A stretch of DNA of 64,000 bases, taken from positions 1-64,000 of the forward strand of contig NZ_PPAW01000057.1 of assembly GCF_002913225.1 (NCBI RefSeq), written 5' to 3'. The notes under the pieces were generated by a model. It worked only from the letters and a program-made list of their open reading frames with translations. It was not told where the DNA came from and ran no database searches. Every line of letters starts with the position of its first letter. The stretch's first letter is position 1. Position numbers and translations under genes: made by a program. This document shows, in pieces, positions 1 through 9,063 of the stretch. This DNA is from Campylobacter concisus (GTDB lineage Bacteria > Campylobacterota > Campylobacteria > Campylobacterales > Campylobacteraceae).

Positions 1-9
1 TTTTAAAAT

Positions 10-933
10 TTAAATAGTTTGATTATTTACTTCTTTTGCAAATTTATAAAACTCATTTTCGGCGTCAAATTTGCTTTTTATTTTGTAAAAAAATTCATCA
101 AATTTAAATGAAATTTCGTCCGAGTGAAGTAGGAGCCTTTTTGCTCCAGTTAAATTTATACGTTCACTCTCGCTCATCTCTTTGTCTAAAATTTTCTCGA
201 TCTGCGGACGAGACAAACCATAAAGTGGTTCGCCAAGGATCTTGTGTTTCACATGAAACAAATGCAAGCGAATTTGATGTTGCCTGCCAGTGAATGGGAT
301 AGCTCGAATTAAAGTCGTATCGATGTCATCAAAATACTTTATCGGCAAAATTTTAGTCACAGCACTCTTGCCATTTTCACAAATTTGCATTCGCATCTTC
401 ACATCGTCGTAGTTGTTTGCCAGATCCATCTTAGCGTTGATCGTAAATTCTCGCTCGATCTTGCCTTGTACCATCGCGACGTAGCTTTTAGAAACCTCTC
501 TGTTTTCAAAGATTTTCTTTAGTTTTATCGTAGAATTTCTATCTTTTCCCACGACTATCACGCCACTTGTTTCAAAGTCTAGCCTATGTGCTACGCTCGC
601 ATCTCGCCCAAAAAGTGTGTAAATTTCATCATTTAGCGAGTACTCGCAGTGTCTGCCATTTGGGTGGCTGAGCACCCCACTTGGCTTGTCAAAGACGGCA
701 AAGCTCTCGCACTCAAAGATCGGCTTAAGCCACTTTGGCTCCGCCTCATAGTCGATCAAAAATACATCGCCACATAAAACGGCATTTTTCTCGCTCACGA
801 CACTGCCGCCACAGATCAGCCTGCCCTTATCGATGAGGCGCTGGGTTTGGCTCATATTAAAGCCGTTTTGCAGTAAAATTTCATAAGCTTTTTGATGATC
901 TGCAGTGGCGATAAATTTATTTACATAGGGCAA
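10..933 (-). CDS. RluA-family 23S rRNA pseudouridine synthase
   Basis: Converts specific uridines in RNA (usually 23S rRNA) to pseudouridine. The 307-aa protein has an N-terminal S4-like RNA-binding segment (about residues 15-70) and the RluA/RluD catalytic motif HRLDFETSG, whose Asp is the family nucleophile. The later motif TGRQHQIRLH is also typical. The start is a TTG at 933, preceded by AAAGGATC at good spacing; no ATG fits better. It is divergent from purB. The family is certain; which uridine it modifies cannot be told from sequence. Confidence 0.88.
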   Translation of the reverse strand: MPYVNKFIATADHQKAYEILLQNGFNMSQTQRLIDKGRLICGGSVVSEKNAVLCGDVFLIDYEAEPKWLKPIFECESFAVFDKPSGVLSHPNGRHCEYSLNDEIYTLFGRDASVAHRLDFETSGVIVVGKDRNSTIKLKKIFENREVSKSYVAMVQGKIEREFTINAKMDLANNYDDVKMRMQICENGKSAVTKILPIKYFDDIDTTLIRAIPFTGRQHQIRLHLFHVKHKILGEPLYGLSRPQIEKILDKEMSESERINLTGAKRLLLHSDEISFKFDEFFYKIKSKFDAENEFYKFAKEVNNQTI

Positions 934-1120
934 AAATGATCCTTTTGAAAAATGAGCGAGCTATCTTAAGCCCAAATTTATAAGTGTATAACCGACATTT
1001 CAGCCCGGATTTTATATAATCAAAACTTAAATTTAGAGAAATTGCACGACGTGATTTCTGGCTCAAAAAGCCAAATTTATACTTTCAGGACAAAAGCAAA
1101 CTAACACAAAAGGTTCAACA

Positions 1121-2452
1121 ATGGTCGAAAGATACTCACGCAAAGAGATGGCTGAAAAGTGGAGCATACAAGCAAAATACGACGCTTGGCTCAAGGTAGA
1201 AAAAGCTGCCGTTAAAGCTTGGAATAAGCTTGGTTTCATAAGCGACAGCGACTGCGAGAAAATTTGCAAAAATGCTAAATTTGAAGTGTCTCGCATCGAC
1301 GAGATAGAAAAGACAACAAAGCACGACGTCATCGCATTTTTGACAAGTGTCAGCGAGAGCCTTGGCGATGAGAGCAGGTTTGTACACTACGGCATGACCT
1401 CAAGCGACTGTATCGACACAGCCGTCGCACTTCAGATGAAAGAGAGCCTAGAGCTCATCATCAGCGACGTAGAGGAGTTTATGCAGGCGGTCAAAGACAG
1501 AGCGAACGAGCACAAGCATACGCTCATGGTCGGCAGAAGCCACGGCATCCACGGTGAGCCGATAACTTTTGGCCTTGTGCTTGCCATCTGGTATGACGAG
1601 ATCGCAAGGGCGCTAAAGCTCATCAAAGACGCAAAAGATACGATCAGCTATGGCAAACTCTCAGGCGCTATGGGAAATTTAGCCCACGCACCGATGGAAT
1701 TTGAAGAGCTAACTTGCGAGGAGCTAGGTCTGAAAGCTGCTCCAGCCTCTAACCAAGTGATCCAGCGCGACCGCTACGCCCACGTGGTGAGTGCAATGGC
1801 TATCTTAGCCTCTACTTGCGAGAAGATCGCAGTTGCTATTAGACACTACCAAAGGACCGAGGTTTATGAGGCGGAGGAGTACTTTAGTCCAGGACAAAAG
1901 GGCTCAAGCGCGATGCCACATAAGCGCAATCCAGTCCTTAGCGAAAACATCACCGGTCTTTGCAGGGTGCTACGCTCATACGTCACGCCTTCTCTTGAAA
2001 ACGTCGCACTTTGGCACGAGCGCGACATTAGCCACAGCTCGGTTGAGAGATTTATCCTGCCAGATATGTTTATCACGGCTGATTTTATGCTGGTTCGCAT
2101 CAAAAATTTGATAGCAAATTTAGTCGTATACCCAGAAAATATGATGAAAAATTTAAATTTAACAGGCGGTTTGGTATTTTCGCAACGTGTGCTTTTGCAG
2201 CTACCGCAGCGTGGAATTTCTAGAGAGGACGCCTACAAGATCGTTCAGCGCAACGCCATGAAGGTCTGGGCGGACTTGCAAGAGGGTAAAAAAGCGATCG
2301 ACGAGCAAGGCCACAGCCTATTTTTACAAAATTTGCTAAACGACGAGGACCTAACTAAGAGCCTTAGCAAAGATGAGATCAAAGAGTGCTTTGACTACAA
2401 CTACTACACCAAAAACGTAGATAAAATTTTCGCCAGAGTCTTTGGCAAATAA
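1121..2452 (+). CDS. purB: Adenylosuccinate lyase
   Basis: Cytosolic fumarase/aspartase-superfamily enzyme that removes fumarate from SAICAR and adenylosuccinate in purine synthesis. The 443-aa protein has the superfamily signature [11 protein letters not shown] (about residues 263-273) in the flexible active-site loop, and the upstream GMTSSD and [10 protein letters not shown] motifs that supply catalytic residues. Length is normal for bacterial PurB. It reads divergently from the RluA-type gene. A hairpin follows the stop codon. Confidence 0.95.
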   Translation: MVERYSRKEMAEKWSIQAKYDAWLKVEKAAVKAWNKLGFISDSDCEKICKNAKFEVSRIDEIEKTTKHDVIAFLTSVSESLGDESRFVHYGMTSSDCIDTAVALQMKESLELIISDVEEFMQAVKDRANEHKHTLMVGRSHGIHGEPITFGLVLAIWYDEIARALKLIKDAKDTISYGKLSGAMGNLAHAPMEFEELTCEELGLKAAPASNQVIQRDRYAHVVSAMAILASTCEKIAVAIRHYQRTEVYEAEEYFSPGQKGSSAMPHKRNPVLSENITGLCRVLRSYVTPSLENVALWHERDISHSSVERFILPDMFITADFMLVRIKNLIANLVVYPENMMKNLNLTGGLVFSQRVLLQLPQRGISREDAYKIVQRNAMKVWADLQEGKKAIDEQGHSLFLQNLLNDEDLTKSLSKDEIKECFDYNYYTKNVDKIFARVFGK

Positions 2453-2462
2453 ATTTAAACGC

Positions 2463-2483
2463 AAGGGGTAAATTTAGCCCCTT
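2463..2483 (+). terminator. Hairpin after purB
   Basis: AAGGGG (2463-2468) pairs with CCCCTT (2478-2483) around a 9-nt AT-rich loop, 11 nt after the purB stop codon. No T-run follows, so it may be a weak terminator or an mRNA 3'-end stabiliser. Confidence 0.35.
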
Positions 2484-2793
2484 ACAACTACCCTAATCAC
2501 AAACAGCTTTAGCGTATTCATCGCAGCCGTCACGAGTAAATTTAACAACTTTGCCCCAGCCACAAATCAACCGCTACCTTTTTAAATTTATTTGTCAAAT
2601 TTAGCAGCAACGACGGCCATTTAACCTAGTCATCACACTTAGCGTTTTTGCACCGTTTGCTTTTGCAAATGAGAGCTTTGGCTAAAGCACTTGATAAGCT
2701 CTATTTTTATCATTTTCTATTTATTTGGCAAAGAGAGTTTTTATATCTTTTTGGATAAAATCTCAAATTAAAATTTAAAACGGAGAGATATTT
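2484..2793. other. Intergenic region between purB and nrdA
   Basis: About 310 bp with no supported gene. A short minus-strand reading around 2500-2575 gives a Cys/Gly-containing peptide of about 25 codons, but it has no usable start or ribosome site, so I do not call it. The last 100 bp are AT-rich and presumably hold the nrdA promoter. Confidence 0.5.
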
Positions 2794-5169
2794 TTGAAAG
2801 TTATAAAACGTAACGGCAGAACAGAAGAGCTTGATATCAGCAAGATCAAAAAATACACAAACGAAGCGGTTCTAGGGCTTAGCAACGTAAGTCTTAGCGA
2901 GCTTGAGGTGGATGCAAAAATTCAGTTTAGAGATATGATAACGACTGAGGAAATTCAGCAAACTCTTATAAAAACAGCAGTTGATAAGATCGACATCGAC
3001 CGCCCAAACTGGACATTTGTCGCTGCGAGGCTATTTTTGTTCGACCTTTATCACAAAGTGACTGGCTTTAACGGCTACAACCACCTAAAAGACTACCTCG
3101 CAAAGGGCGAAAAGGTAGGCCGCATCATTCCTGGGCTAAAAGAGAAGTACGACCTTGAAGACCTAAACGCTTACATCAAGCCTGAGCGCGACCTGCAGTT
3201 TGCATATCTTGGTATCAAGACGCTTTATGATCGCTACCTCATCAAAGATAAGAGTGGCATGCCGATCGAGCTGCCACAGCACATGTTTATGGCGATCGCG
3301 ATGTTTCTTGCGCAAAACGAGCTAGACAGCCAAGGCTGGGCAAAGAAATTTTACGACCTCATCTCTAAATTTGAAGTGATGTTAGCCACGCCAACGCTCT
3401 CAAACGCAAGGACTACACGCCACCAGCTAAGTAGCTGTTACGTAGGTAGTACGCCTGATAATATCGAGGGCATTTTTGATAGCTACAAAGAGATGGCGCT
3501 TCTTTCAAAATTTGGCGGCGGTATCGGCTGGGACTGGAGCAAGGTGCGTGCGATGGGTGGCAGTATCGACGGACACAAAAACGCAGCTGGCGGTATCATA
3601 CCATTTTTAAAAGTGACAAACGACATCGCAGTAGCGGTCGATCAGCTAGGCACTAGAAAGGGCGCGATAGCCGTTTATGTTGAGCCTTGGCACATGGATG
3701 TGAGCGATTTTCTTGATCTGCGTAAAAACTCAGGCGAAGAGAGACGCCGTGCGCACGAGCTTTTCCCTGCGCTTTGGATAAACGACCTATTTATGAAGCG
3801 TGTCAAAGAAAATGGCCGTTGGAGCCTCTTTGACCCAGCTCAAGTAAGCGACCTTTGCGACCTTTACGGCGAGGAGTTTGAGAAGAGATATTTGGAGTAT
3901 GAAAACGACGAAAATATCCAGAAAAACACCATCCTTGCAAAAGAGCTTTGGAAGAAAATTTTAACTAGCTATTTTGAAACAGGCATGCCATTTTTGTGCT
4001 TTAAAGACAATGCCAACAAAGCAAATCCAAACGACCACGAGGGCATCATCAGAAGCTCAAATTTATGCACCGAAATTTTCCAAAACACAGCGCCAAACTA
4101 CTATAAGATCAAGATCACTTATGAAGATGGCGGCGAGGAGCTATTCGACGAAGAAGAGGACATCACGGTCGATAGTGGCATAACTAAAAAAGCCAAAAAG
4201 CTTAGCGCGCTTGATAGCCTAAAAGGCAAGCAAATTTTCATCGTAGAAAAAGAGAGCATCGAGGGCAAAACGGCAGTTTGCAACCTTGCAAGTATAAATT
4301 TAAGCAAGATAAACAGCAAAGAGGACATCGAGCGTGTCGTACCGATAGCTATTAGGATGCTTGATAACGTTATAGACCTAAATTTCTACCCACACAAAAA
4401 GGTAAAACACACAAACCTATCATCTCGCTCGATCGGCCTTGGCGTCATGGGCGAGGCGCAAATGCTAGCTGAGAAAAACGTAAAATGGGGCAGCTATGAG
4501 CACTTGGCGCTGATTGATAGCATAATGGAAAACATAAGCTACAACGCGATCTATGCTAGCTCAAATTTAGCCGTAGAAAAGGGTATATATCCAAAATTTG
4601 AAGGCTCAAAATGGAGCAAAGGCATCATGCCGATTGACACCGCGAACGAGAACGCAAAAGCGCTTTTAAACGACAAAGGCGGGCTATTTGATGAAAATGT
4701 CTGCGACTGGGACAAGCTAAGAGAAAAGGTTAAGCGCGATGGCATGAGAAACGGCTACCTAATGGCGATCGCTCCAACTAGTTCGATCTCGATCCTTGTT
4801 GGCACTACTCAGACCATCGAGCCAGTCTATAAACGCAAGTGGTTCGAGCACAACCTAAGCGGCATGATCCCAAATGTCGTGCCAAATTTAAGCCCTGATA
4901 CTTGGCAGTTTTACACGCCAGCTTATGAGCTTGATCAGAGAATTCTTATAAAAGCAGGCGCGATCCGCCAAAAATGGATAGATCAAGGTCAAAGCCTAAA
5001 TATCTTTATGAGCCTAGACAAAGCAAGCGGCGGATATCTAAGTGAAATTTACACGCTTGCATGGGAGCTTGGACTAAAATCAACTTATTATCTACGCTCA
5101 GAGTCACCAGATAGCGAAAAACTAAACGACGTGGCTGACCGCTCGATCGAGTGTGAGGGATGTCAGTAG
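2794..5169 (+). CDS. nrdA: Ribonucleoside-diphosphate reductase, alpha subunit (class I)
   Basis: Catalytic subunit of aerobic class I ribonucleotide reductase, reducing NDPs to dNDPs. The 791-aa protein has an N-terminal ATP-cone (residues 1-90), the redox Cys in SSCYVGS, the radical Cys in SNLCTEI, its redox partner in TAVCNLAS, and the C-terminal shuttle pair in CEGCQ. The start is TTG at 2794, preceded by GGAGAGA; no ATG is nearby. The partner nrdB is about 37 kb away on the other strand, so the two subunits are not in one operon. The catalytic assignment is firm. Confidence 0.95.
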   Translation: MKVIKRNGRTEELDISKIKKYTNEAVLGLSNVSLSELEVDAKIQFRDMITTEEIQQTLIKTAVDKIDIDRPNWTFVAARLFLFDLYHKVTGFNGYNHLKDYLAKGEKVGRIIPGLKEKYDLEDLNAYIKPERDLQFAYLGIKTLYDRYLIKDKSGMPIELPQHMFMAIAMFLAQNELDSQGWAKKFYDLISKFEVMLATPTLSNARTTRHQLSSCYVGSTPDNIEGIFDSYKEMALLSKFGGGIGWDWSKVRAMGGSIDGHKNAAGGIIPFLKVTNDIAVAVDQLGTRKGAIAVYVEPWHMDVSDFLDLRKNSGEERRRAHELFPALWINDLFMKRVKENGRWSLFDPAQVSDLCDLYGEEFEKRYLEYENDENIQKNTILAKELWKKILTSYFETGMPFLCFKDNANKANPNDHEGIIRSSNLCTEIFQNTAPNYYKIKITYEDGGEELFDEEEDITVDSGITKKAKKLSALDSLKGKQIFIVEKESIEGKTAVCNLASINLSKINSKEDIERVVPIAIRMLDNVIDLNFYPHKKVKHTNLSSRSIGLGVMGEAQMLAEKNVKWGSYEHLALIDSIMENISYNAIYASSNLAVEKGIYPKFEGSKWSKGIMPIDTANENAKALLNDKGGLFDENVCDWDKLREKVKRDGMRNGYLMAIAPTSSISILVGTTQTIEPVYKRKWFEHNLSGMIPNVVPNLSPDTWQFYTPAYELDQRILIKAGAIRQKWIDQGQSLNIFMSLDKASGGYLSEIYTLAWELGLKSTYYLRSESPDSEKLNDVADRSIECEGCQ

Positions 5170-5177
5170 GTAAAATT

Positions 5178-5200
5178 ATCCTTTGCTTGCAACAAAGGAT
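5178..5200 (+). terminator. Hairpin after nrdA overlapping the next ribosome site
   Basis: ATCCTTTG (5178-5185) and CAAAGGAT (5193-5200) form an 8-bp stem just after the nrdA stop. The right arm contains the AAAGGA that serves as ribosome binding site for the gene at 5206. It could terminate nrdA transcripts or hide that ribosome site in read-through mRNA. Confidence 0.35.
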
Positions 5201-5205
5201 AAAAG

Positions 5206-5475
5206 ATGAGTGAGAAAAGTTTTAAAGAAGAGTTTTTAAAAAGAGGTTTTAACAAAGGCATTAAGAGAGAGCGAAAAAGTGAGCTTGATAATTATATTTT
5301 AGATATAAACGAACTCTACGAAGAGGGCTACTCTTTGAAAACTATACACTCTTTTTTAGTAGAGGAGAAAGAGCTAGGTATGAGCCTAACTACTTTCTCA
5401 AGTGCGTTTAGAAGATTACGTAAGAAAAAAGGATTAGATAGCTCAAAAGAACAAGATAAGAGTAAGGGGGAATAA
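5206..5475 (+). CDS. TraK-like small DNA-transfer protein
   Basis: An 89-aa, highly charged helical protein. The segment from about residue 28 to 75 has the pattern seen in TraK-type conjugation proteins: a GYSLKTIHSFL-like stretch, then a helix ending in a basic RRLRKKK cluster. In conjugative plasmids TraK proteins bind near the transfer origin. It stands alone, without a relaxase or transfer genes, and is followed 2 bp later by another small gene. I read it as part of a mobile-element fragment inserted between nrdA and nrdD. The family call is from pattern recognition only. Confidence 0.45.
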   Translation: MSEKSFKEEFLKRGFNKGIKRERKSELDNYILDINELYEEGYSLKTIHSFLVEEKELGMSLTTFSSAFRRLRKKKGLDSSKEQDKSKGE

Positions 5476-5477
5476 AA

Positions 5478-5663
5478 ATGCAAGAAAAAGTAAAACAACT
5501 AGAAGATAAGAGCGATAAAGTTACTTTTGTTACTGACTTCGAGGGCGAAGAATTTTGCGTTATTAAAATTCCGCCTGCTCTTGGTTTAAAGCCTGAAATT
5601 GTAAAAATAGTTGATTATGAAGAGTTAGAAAAAGAGTTAAATAAAGAAAAGGAGAAAAAATGA
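5478..5663 (+). CDS. Hypothetical 61-aa protein
   Basis: Small acidic/lysine-rich cytosolic protein with no family I recognise. The middle reads as a short beta-rich segment (TFVTDFEGEEFCVIKI), followed by a charged helix ending in repeated Lys-Glu. It starts 2 bp after the TraK-like gene and its stop overlaps the start of the exported-protein gene at 5660 by 4 bp (ATGA), so the three genes form one transcription unit. Confidence 0.5.
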   Translation: MQEKVKQLEDKSDKVTFVTDFEGEEFCVIKIPPALGLKPEIVKIVDYEELEKELNKEKEKK

Positions 5664-6161
5664 AAATTAAAGTATTAATTTTTACATTATTTCTAGGTGT
5701 ATTCAACTTAAGCGCTTATGGAAATTATGATGTATTTCATAAAGAAATGAATAATACAACCAAAGAAAAGGTAGATTGCTCCGACCCAAAAAATAGACCT
5801 CGTAGCATAGGCGGAGTATTAAGGGGGGGGGAAGAAAGAGTGTTATCGTAACCTCAATGCTGAAACAGCAAAACGTGATTTAGATTTAACTATCGGACGT
5901 AATCCAGTAACGGGCAAAGTAACGTCGAAAGCCGATCTAGCAGGCGGCGACAAAGCTACTAATAACCTTGAGGCGGCGCAACAGAATTTCGGTAAGGCTA
6001 AAACCGAGCTTGAGGAGGCAGAAGAGCTTTATCAAAGCAATCCTAGCACTAAATACTCTAACCGCCTTGATAAAGCTCGTAAAGCCTTTAAAAAAGCGCA
6101 GCTTGACCTAGAGGCAGCAGAAGAGATAAAAGAGAAAGCAGATAGAAGAAACGCAAAATAG
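5660..6161 (+). pseudogene. Exported coiled-coil protein, out of frame at a G9 tract (likely phase-variable)
   Basis: Begins with a signal peptide (residues 1-about 20) and the block DCSDPKNRPRSIGG. It then hits a run of nine G (5823-5831) and reads into a stop at 5849-5851. With eight G the frame continues through GGKKECYRN and IGRNPVTGKVTSKA to a stop at 6161, about 166 aa. That restored product matches the intact protein at 14496 along its length, including a long charged coiled-coil C-terminus. The gene is therefore OFF in this sequence. Long G tracts are the usual phase-variation switch in Campylobacter. Function unknown. Confidence 0.75.
5823..5831 (+). repeat. Poly-G tract (G9), probable slipped-strand switch
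   Basis: Nine consecutive G in an AT-rich gene. It is the only G or C run this long that I noticed in the window. One G fewer restores the reading frame of the exported-protein gene at 5660-6161. Confidence 0.75.
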
Positions 6162-6184
6162 TAGTGATGTGATCTTTTCACGCC

Positions 6185-6447
6185 TTTGGTGTAAATTTTT
6201 TGAGAGTAGAATTTTAAAATCTTTTCAAGGTCTGATTGAAAGCGTTTGCTTAATAAAAGCTTCATTTAGACCTTTCTCTTTTTAAATATGGTCTCATCTC
6301 TAGGTCAAATTCATCTAAATTTACACACTCTAATTCACCACGTTTTTTAGCGTTTATTAGCCCCGCCAGATCTTTTTGATCTACTTCATCTAAATATCCG
6401 TCGTCATCATAATGATACCCAAATAAGCTTGATCGGTTTGTAAAATT
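6185..6447 (-). pseudogene. Remnant of a type II toxin-antitoxin pair
   Basis: On the minus strand an open frame at 6447-6262 reads as the acidic C-terminal part of a small antitoxin (contains DDDGYLDEVD and LEMRPYLKRE) but has no start, with a stop directly upstream. Its TGA overlaps an ATG at 6265 (ATGA coupling), which opens a RelE/ParE-like toxin beginning MKLLLSKRFQSDLEKILKF. After about 27 residues the toxin runs into the 3' end of the opposite-strand exported-protein gene. Both genes are truncated, so the pair is dead. Confidence 0.5.
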
Positions 6448-6679
6448 TTAAACAGACTATTTTAAAATATAAAATTAAAATAATTATTTAAGTAAAAATA
6501 ATCAAATTTTAATTTAAAACCCTTAATATACGTAGAAATATACTTAATAAAACTCTCTAAAATTTTATATTTTTTGATAAATATTATTAAACAAAATAAA
6601 ATAGTTATCTATCTTTTAAGCTTTCTTGTCCTATACTTTTAAACTCCATATCAAAAAAATAATCAGAAAAGAGCAAGTG

Positions 6680-8782
6680 ATGCGTGAAATTTTAAAACGA
6701 GATGGCACAAGGCAAGAATTTGTAGCATACAAGATAGTAGATGCTATAAAAAAGGCATTTGCAAGCGAAAATAAAGCTTATGACGAGCAAGTTTTTACAA
6801 ATGTAGTCCAAGATATCTTTCAAAAATCAAGTGCGATAACAGTCGAGGACATCCAAGATGCGATCGAAAAAGAGCTATTTGACGGCGGACATTTTGAAGT
6901 TTTAAAGAGCTTCATGCTCTACCGCCACACGCACAAGCTCCAACGCGAGCAAATTTTAGGCCTAAACGCCGACACGACCTATATAAACTCAACCCAGACG
7001 ATAAATGAATATATAAACGGCACCGACTGGAGAATTTCAGCCAACTCAAACACCAGCTACTCAAACGCAGGCCTTATCAATAATACCGCCGGTAAAGTCA
7101 TAGCAAACTACTGGCTAGACGCTGTTTATAACAAAGAAGAGGGGCTAGCGCACAGAAACGGCGACTACCACATCCACGACCTAGACTGCCTTACAGGGTA
7201 CTGCGCTGGCTGGAGCCTGCGAGCCTTGCTAAATGAGGGCTTTAACGGCGTTCGTGGCAGGGTCGAGAGCAGAGCTCCAAAGCACTTTAGAGAGGCGCTT
7301 TATCAGATGGCAAATTTCTTAGGCATTTTACAAAGCGAGTGGGCGGGTGCTCAGGCGTTTTCTAGCTTTGACACCTACCTTGCACCTTATGTTTTTAAAG
7401 ACGATCTAAGCGACGCCGAGATCAAAAAGGCGATCACTAGCTTTATTTTCAACCTAAACGTCCCTGCACGCTGGGGACAAAGCCCATTTACAAACGTAAC
7501 CATAGACATCACCTGCCCAAGCGACCTTAGGGATCAGATCCCAACGAGCGATGATATACACCTTTTTACAAATGTAAAAGATGAGAAAATTTTGAAAAAA
7601 GCAAACGAGCGTGGTAGGAAAAATTTGATCGATATGACCTACAAGGACTTTGAGCCTGAGATGGCGCGCATAGATAAGGCATTTTACGAGGTTTTAACAG
7701 CTGGCGACAAGTGCTCGCAGCCTTTTACATTTCCGATACCGACGGTAAATATCACAGAGGATTTTAACTGGGATAGCGAAGTGGCAGATGTGCTCTTTGA
7801 AAATACCGCAAAAATGGGTTCAAGCTACTTTCAAAATTTCATCGGCTCGCAATACACTTATGACGAAAATGGCAACAAGATAGAAAACGAAAACGCCTAC
7901 AAACCAGGTCATGTGCGCTCTATGTGCTGCCGCTTGCAGCTTGATCTAAGAGAGCTTTTAAAGCGTGGCGGCGGTCTTTTTGGAAGCGCTGAGATGACTG
8001 GCTCAATAGGCGTCGTCACTATAAATTTAGCCCGCCTAGGATACAACTACAAAGGCGATAAGGTCGCACTTTATAACAGACTAAGCTACCTTTTAGAACT
8101 AGCTAAATCAACCCTAGAGAAAAAGCGTAAATTTATAAAAGAGATGTATGAAAGAGGGCTTTATCCTTACACGGCGAGGTATCTAAAGCACTTTAACAAC
8201 CACTTTAGTACGATCGGCATAAATGGCATGAACGAGCTACTTAGAAATTTCACTGATGATAAAGAGAATATTTCAACTAAATTTGGACGAGAATTTGCCC
8301 TTGAGATGGTTGGCTTTTTACGTGATAAGATAAGGACATTTCAAGAAGAGAGCGGAAATTTATACAACCTTGAGGCAACTCCTGCTGAGGGCACGACATA
8401 CCGCTTTGCCAAAGAGGATAAGAAGCGCTATCCAGACATTATCCAAGCAGGCGAGGGCGATAATATCTACTACACAAACTCAACCCAGCTACCTGCAAAT
8501 TTCACAGACGACGCTTACGAAGCGCTTGATCTGCAAGATGAGCTACAAAGCGCCTACACTGGCGGCACCGTCTTTCACCTATATATGAAAGAGCGCATAA
8601 GCTCGGCTAAAGCTTGCAAAGAGCTTGTAAAGAGTATAATCTCAAACTACAAACTCCCATACATCACGATAACGCCAGTCTTTAGCGTCTGCTCAAAACA
8701 TGGCTACATAGCTGGCGAGCATGAGTTTTGCCCACTTTGTGATGCAGAGCTTATAGAAAAAGAGAAGAAAAAATCCAAATAA
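6680..8782 (+). CDS. nrdD: Anaerobic ribonucleoside-triphosphate reductase, large chain (class III)
   Basis: Catalytic chain of the oxygen-sensitive class III reductase making dNTPs without oxygen. From the ATG at 6680 it is 700 aa. A longer reading from a TTG at 6626 has no ribosome site and does not fit the family start. Residues 1-95 form an ATP-cone (KRDGTRQEF), followed by the reductase barrel with SMCCRLQLD. The C-terminus has a zinc-type CSKHG...CPLC knuckle. The protein stops where the glycyl-radical loop should come next; that loop is in the separate gene at 8792. nrdG lies just downstream. Confidence 0.93.
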   Translation: MREILKRDGTRQEFVAYKIVDAIKKAFASENKAYDEQVFTNVVQDIFQKSSAITVEDIQDAIEKELFDGGHFEVLKSFMLYRHTHKLQREQILGLNADTTYINSTQTINEYINGTDWRISANSNTSYSNAGLINNTAGKVIANYWLDAVYNKEEGLAHRNGDYHIHDLDCLTGYCAGWSLRALLNEGFNGVRGRVESRAPKHFREALYQMANFLGILQSEWAGAQAFSSFDTYLAPYVFKDDLSDAEIKKAITSFIFNLNVPARWGQSPFTNVTIDITCPSDLRDQIPTSDDIHLFTNVKDEKILKKANERGRKNLIDMTYKDFEPEMARIDKAFYEVLTAGDKCSQPFTFPIPTVNITEDFNWDSEVADVLFENTAKMGSSYFQNFIGSQYTYDENGNKIENENAYKPGHVRSMCCRLQLDLRELLKRGGGLFGSAEMTGSIGVVTINLARLGYNYKGDKVALYNRLSYLLELAKSTLEKKRKFIKEMYERGLYPYTARYLKHFNNHFSTIGINGMNELLRNFTDDKENISTKFGREFALEMVGFLRDKIRTFQEESGNLYNLEATPAEGTTYRFAKEDKKRYPDIIQAGEGDNIYYTNSTQLPANFTDDAYEALDLQDELQSAYTGGTVFHLYMKERISSAKACKELVKSIISNYKLPYITITPVFSVCSKHGYIAGEHEFCPLCDAELIEKEKKKSK

Positions 8783-8791
8783 GGAGAGAAA

Positions 8792-8962
8792 ATGACAGAA
8801 AAAGAAATTTTAGAAAAAGTGCAAGAAAAGCGCACAAGATGCGTCGTTTATACTCGTGTTATGGGCTATCACAGACCAGTTGAGAGCTTTAACCTCGGCA
8901 AAAAAGGTGAGCACAAAGAGCGTGTTAAATTTGACGAATACGCAAGTTGTTGCAAGAGATAA
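8792..8962 (+). CDS. nrdD: Glycyl-radical segment of NrdD, separate 56-aa protein
   Basis: A 56-codon gene starting 9 bp after the nrdD stop, with its own GGAGAG ribosome site. Residues 20-45 (YTRVMGYHRPV then GKKGEHKERV) match the C-terminal glycyl-radical loop of class III reductases, where RVxGY holds the radical Gly (here Gly25). The C-terminus carries two adjacent Cys. The large NrdD chain lacks this segment, so the enzyme appears to be split into two polypeptides that assemble to place the Gly in the active site. There is a clean stop, ribosome site and ATG, so this does not look like a sequencing error. Confidence 0.8.
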   Translation: MTEKEILEKVQEKRTRCVVYTRVMGYHRPVESFNLGKKGEHKERVKFDEYASCCKR

Positions 8963-9015
8963 ATTTCTTGCCTAAAAACAAGAATAAATTTAAAAAAATA
9001 AACTAAAATGCAAGC

Positions 9016-9055
9016 CAAAGGCACGCCCCTTGTGCCTTTGAATTTAAAAAAGGGG
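9016..9055 (+). promoter_or_regulatory. Hairpin with loop complementary to the nrdG ribosome site
   Basis: A perfect 9-bp stem (9016-9024 with 9032-9040, CAAAGGCAC/GTGCCTTTG) has the loop GCCCCTT. Six loop bases, CCCCTT, are complementary to AAGGGG at 9050-9055, which is the ribosome site of nrdG (TTG at 9064). This could form an H-type pseudoknot that hides the ribosome site, or the stem alone could act as a partial terminator. Pairing is seen in the sequence; function is inferred. Confidence 0.45.
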
Positions 9056-9063
9056 TCAAAAAC

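Noticed and set aside
2495-2575. Minus-strand Cys/Gly peptide between purB and nrdA
   Set aside because: About 25 codons with a stop close upstream and no ribosome site; too short to support.
6626-6679. Longer TTG start for nrdD
   Set aside because: No ribosome site, and the added residues do not match the family; the ATP-cone starts properly at 6680.
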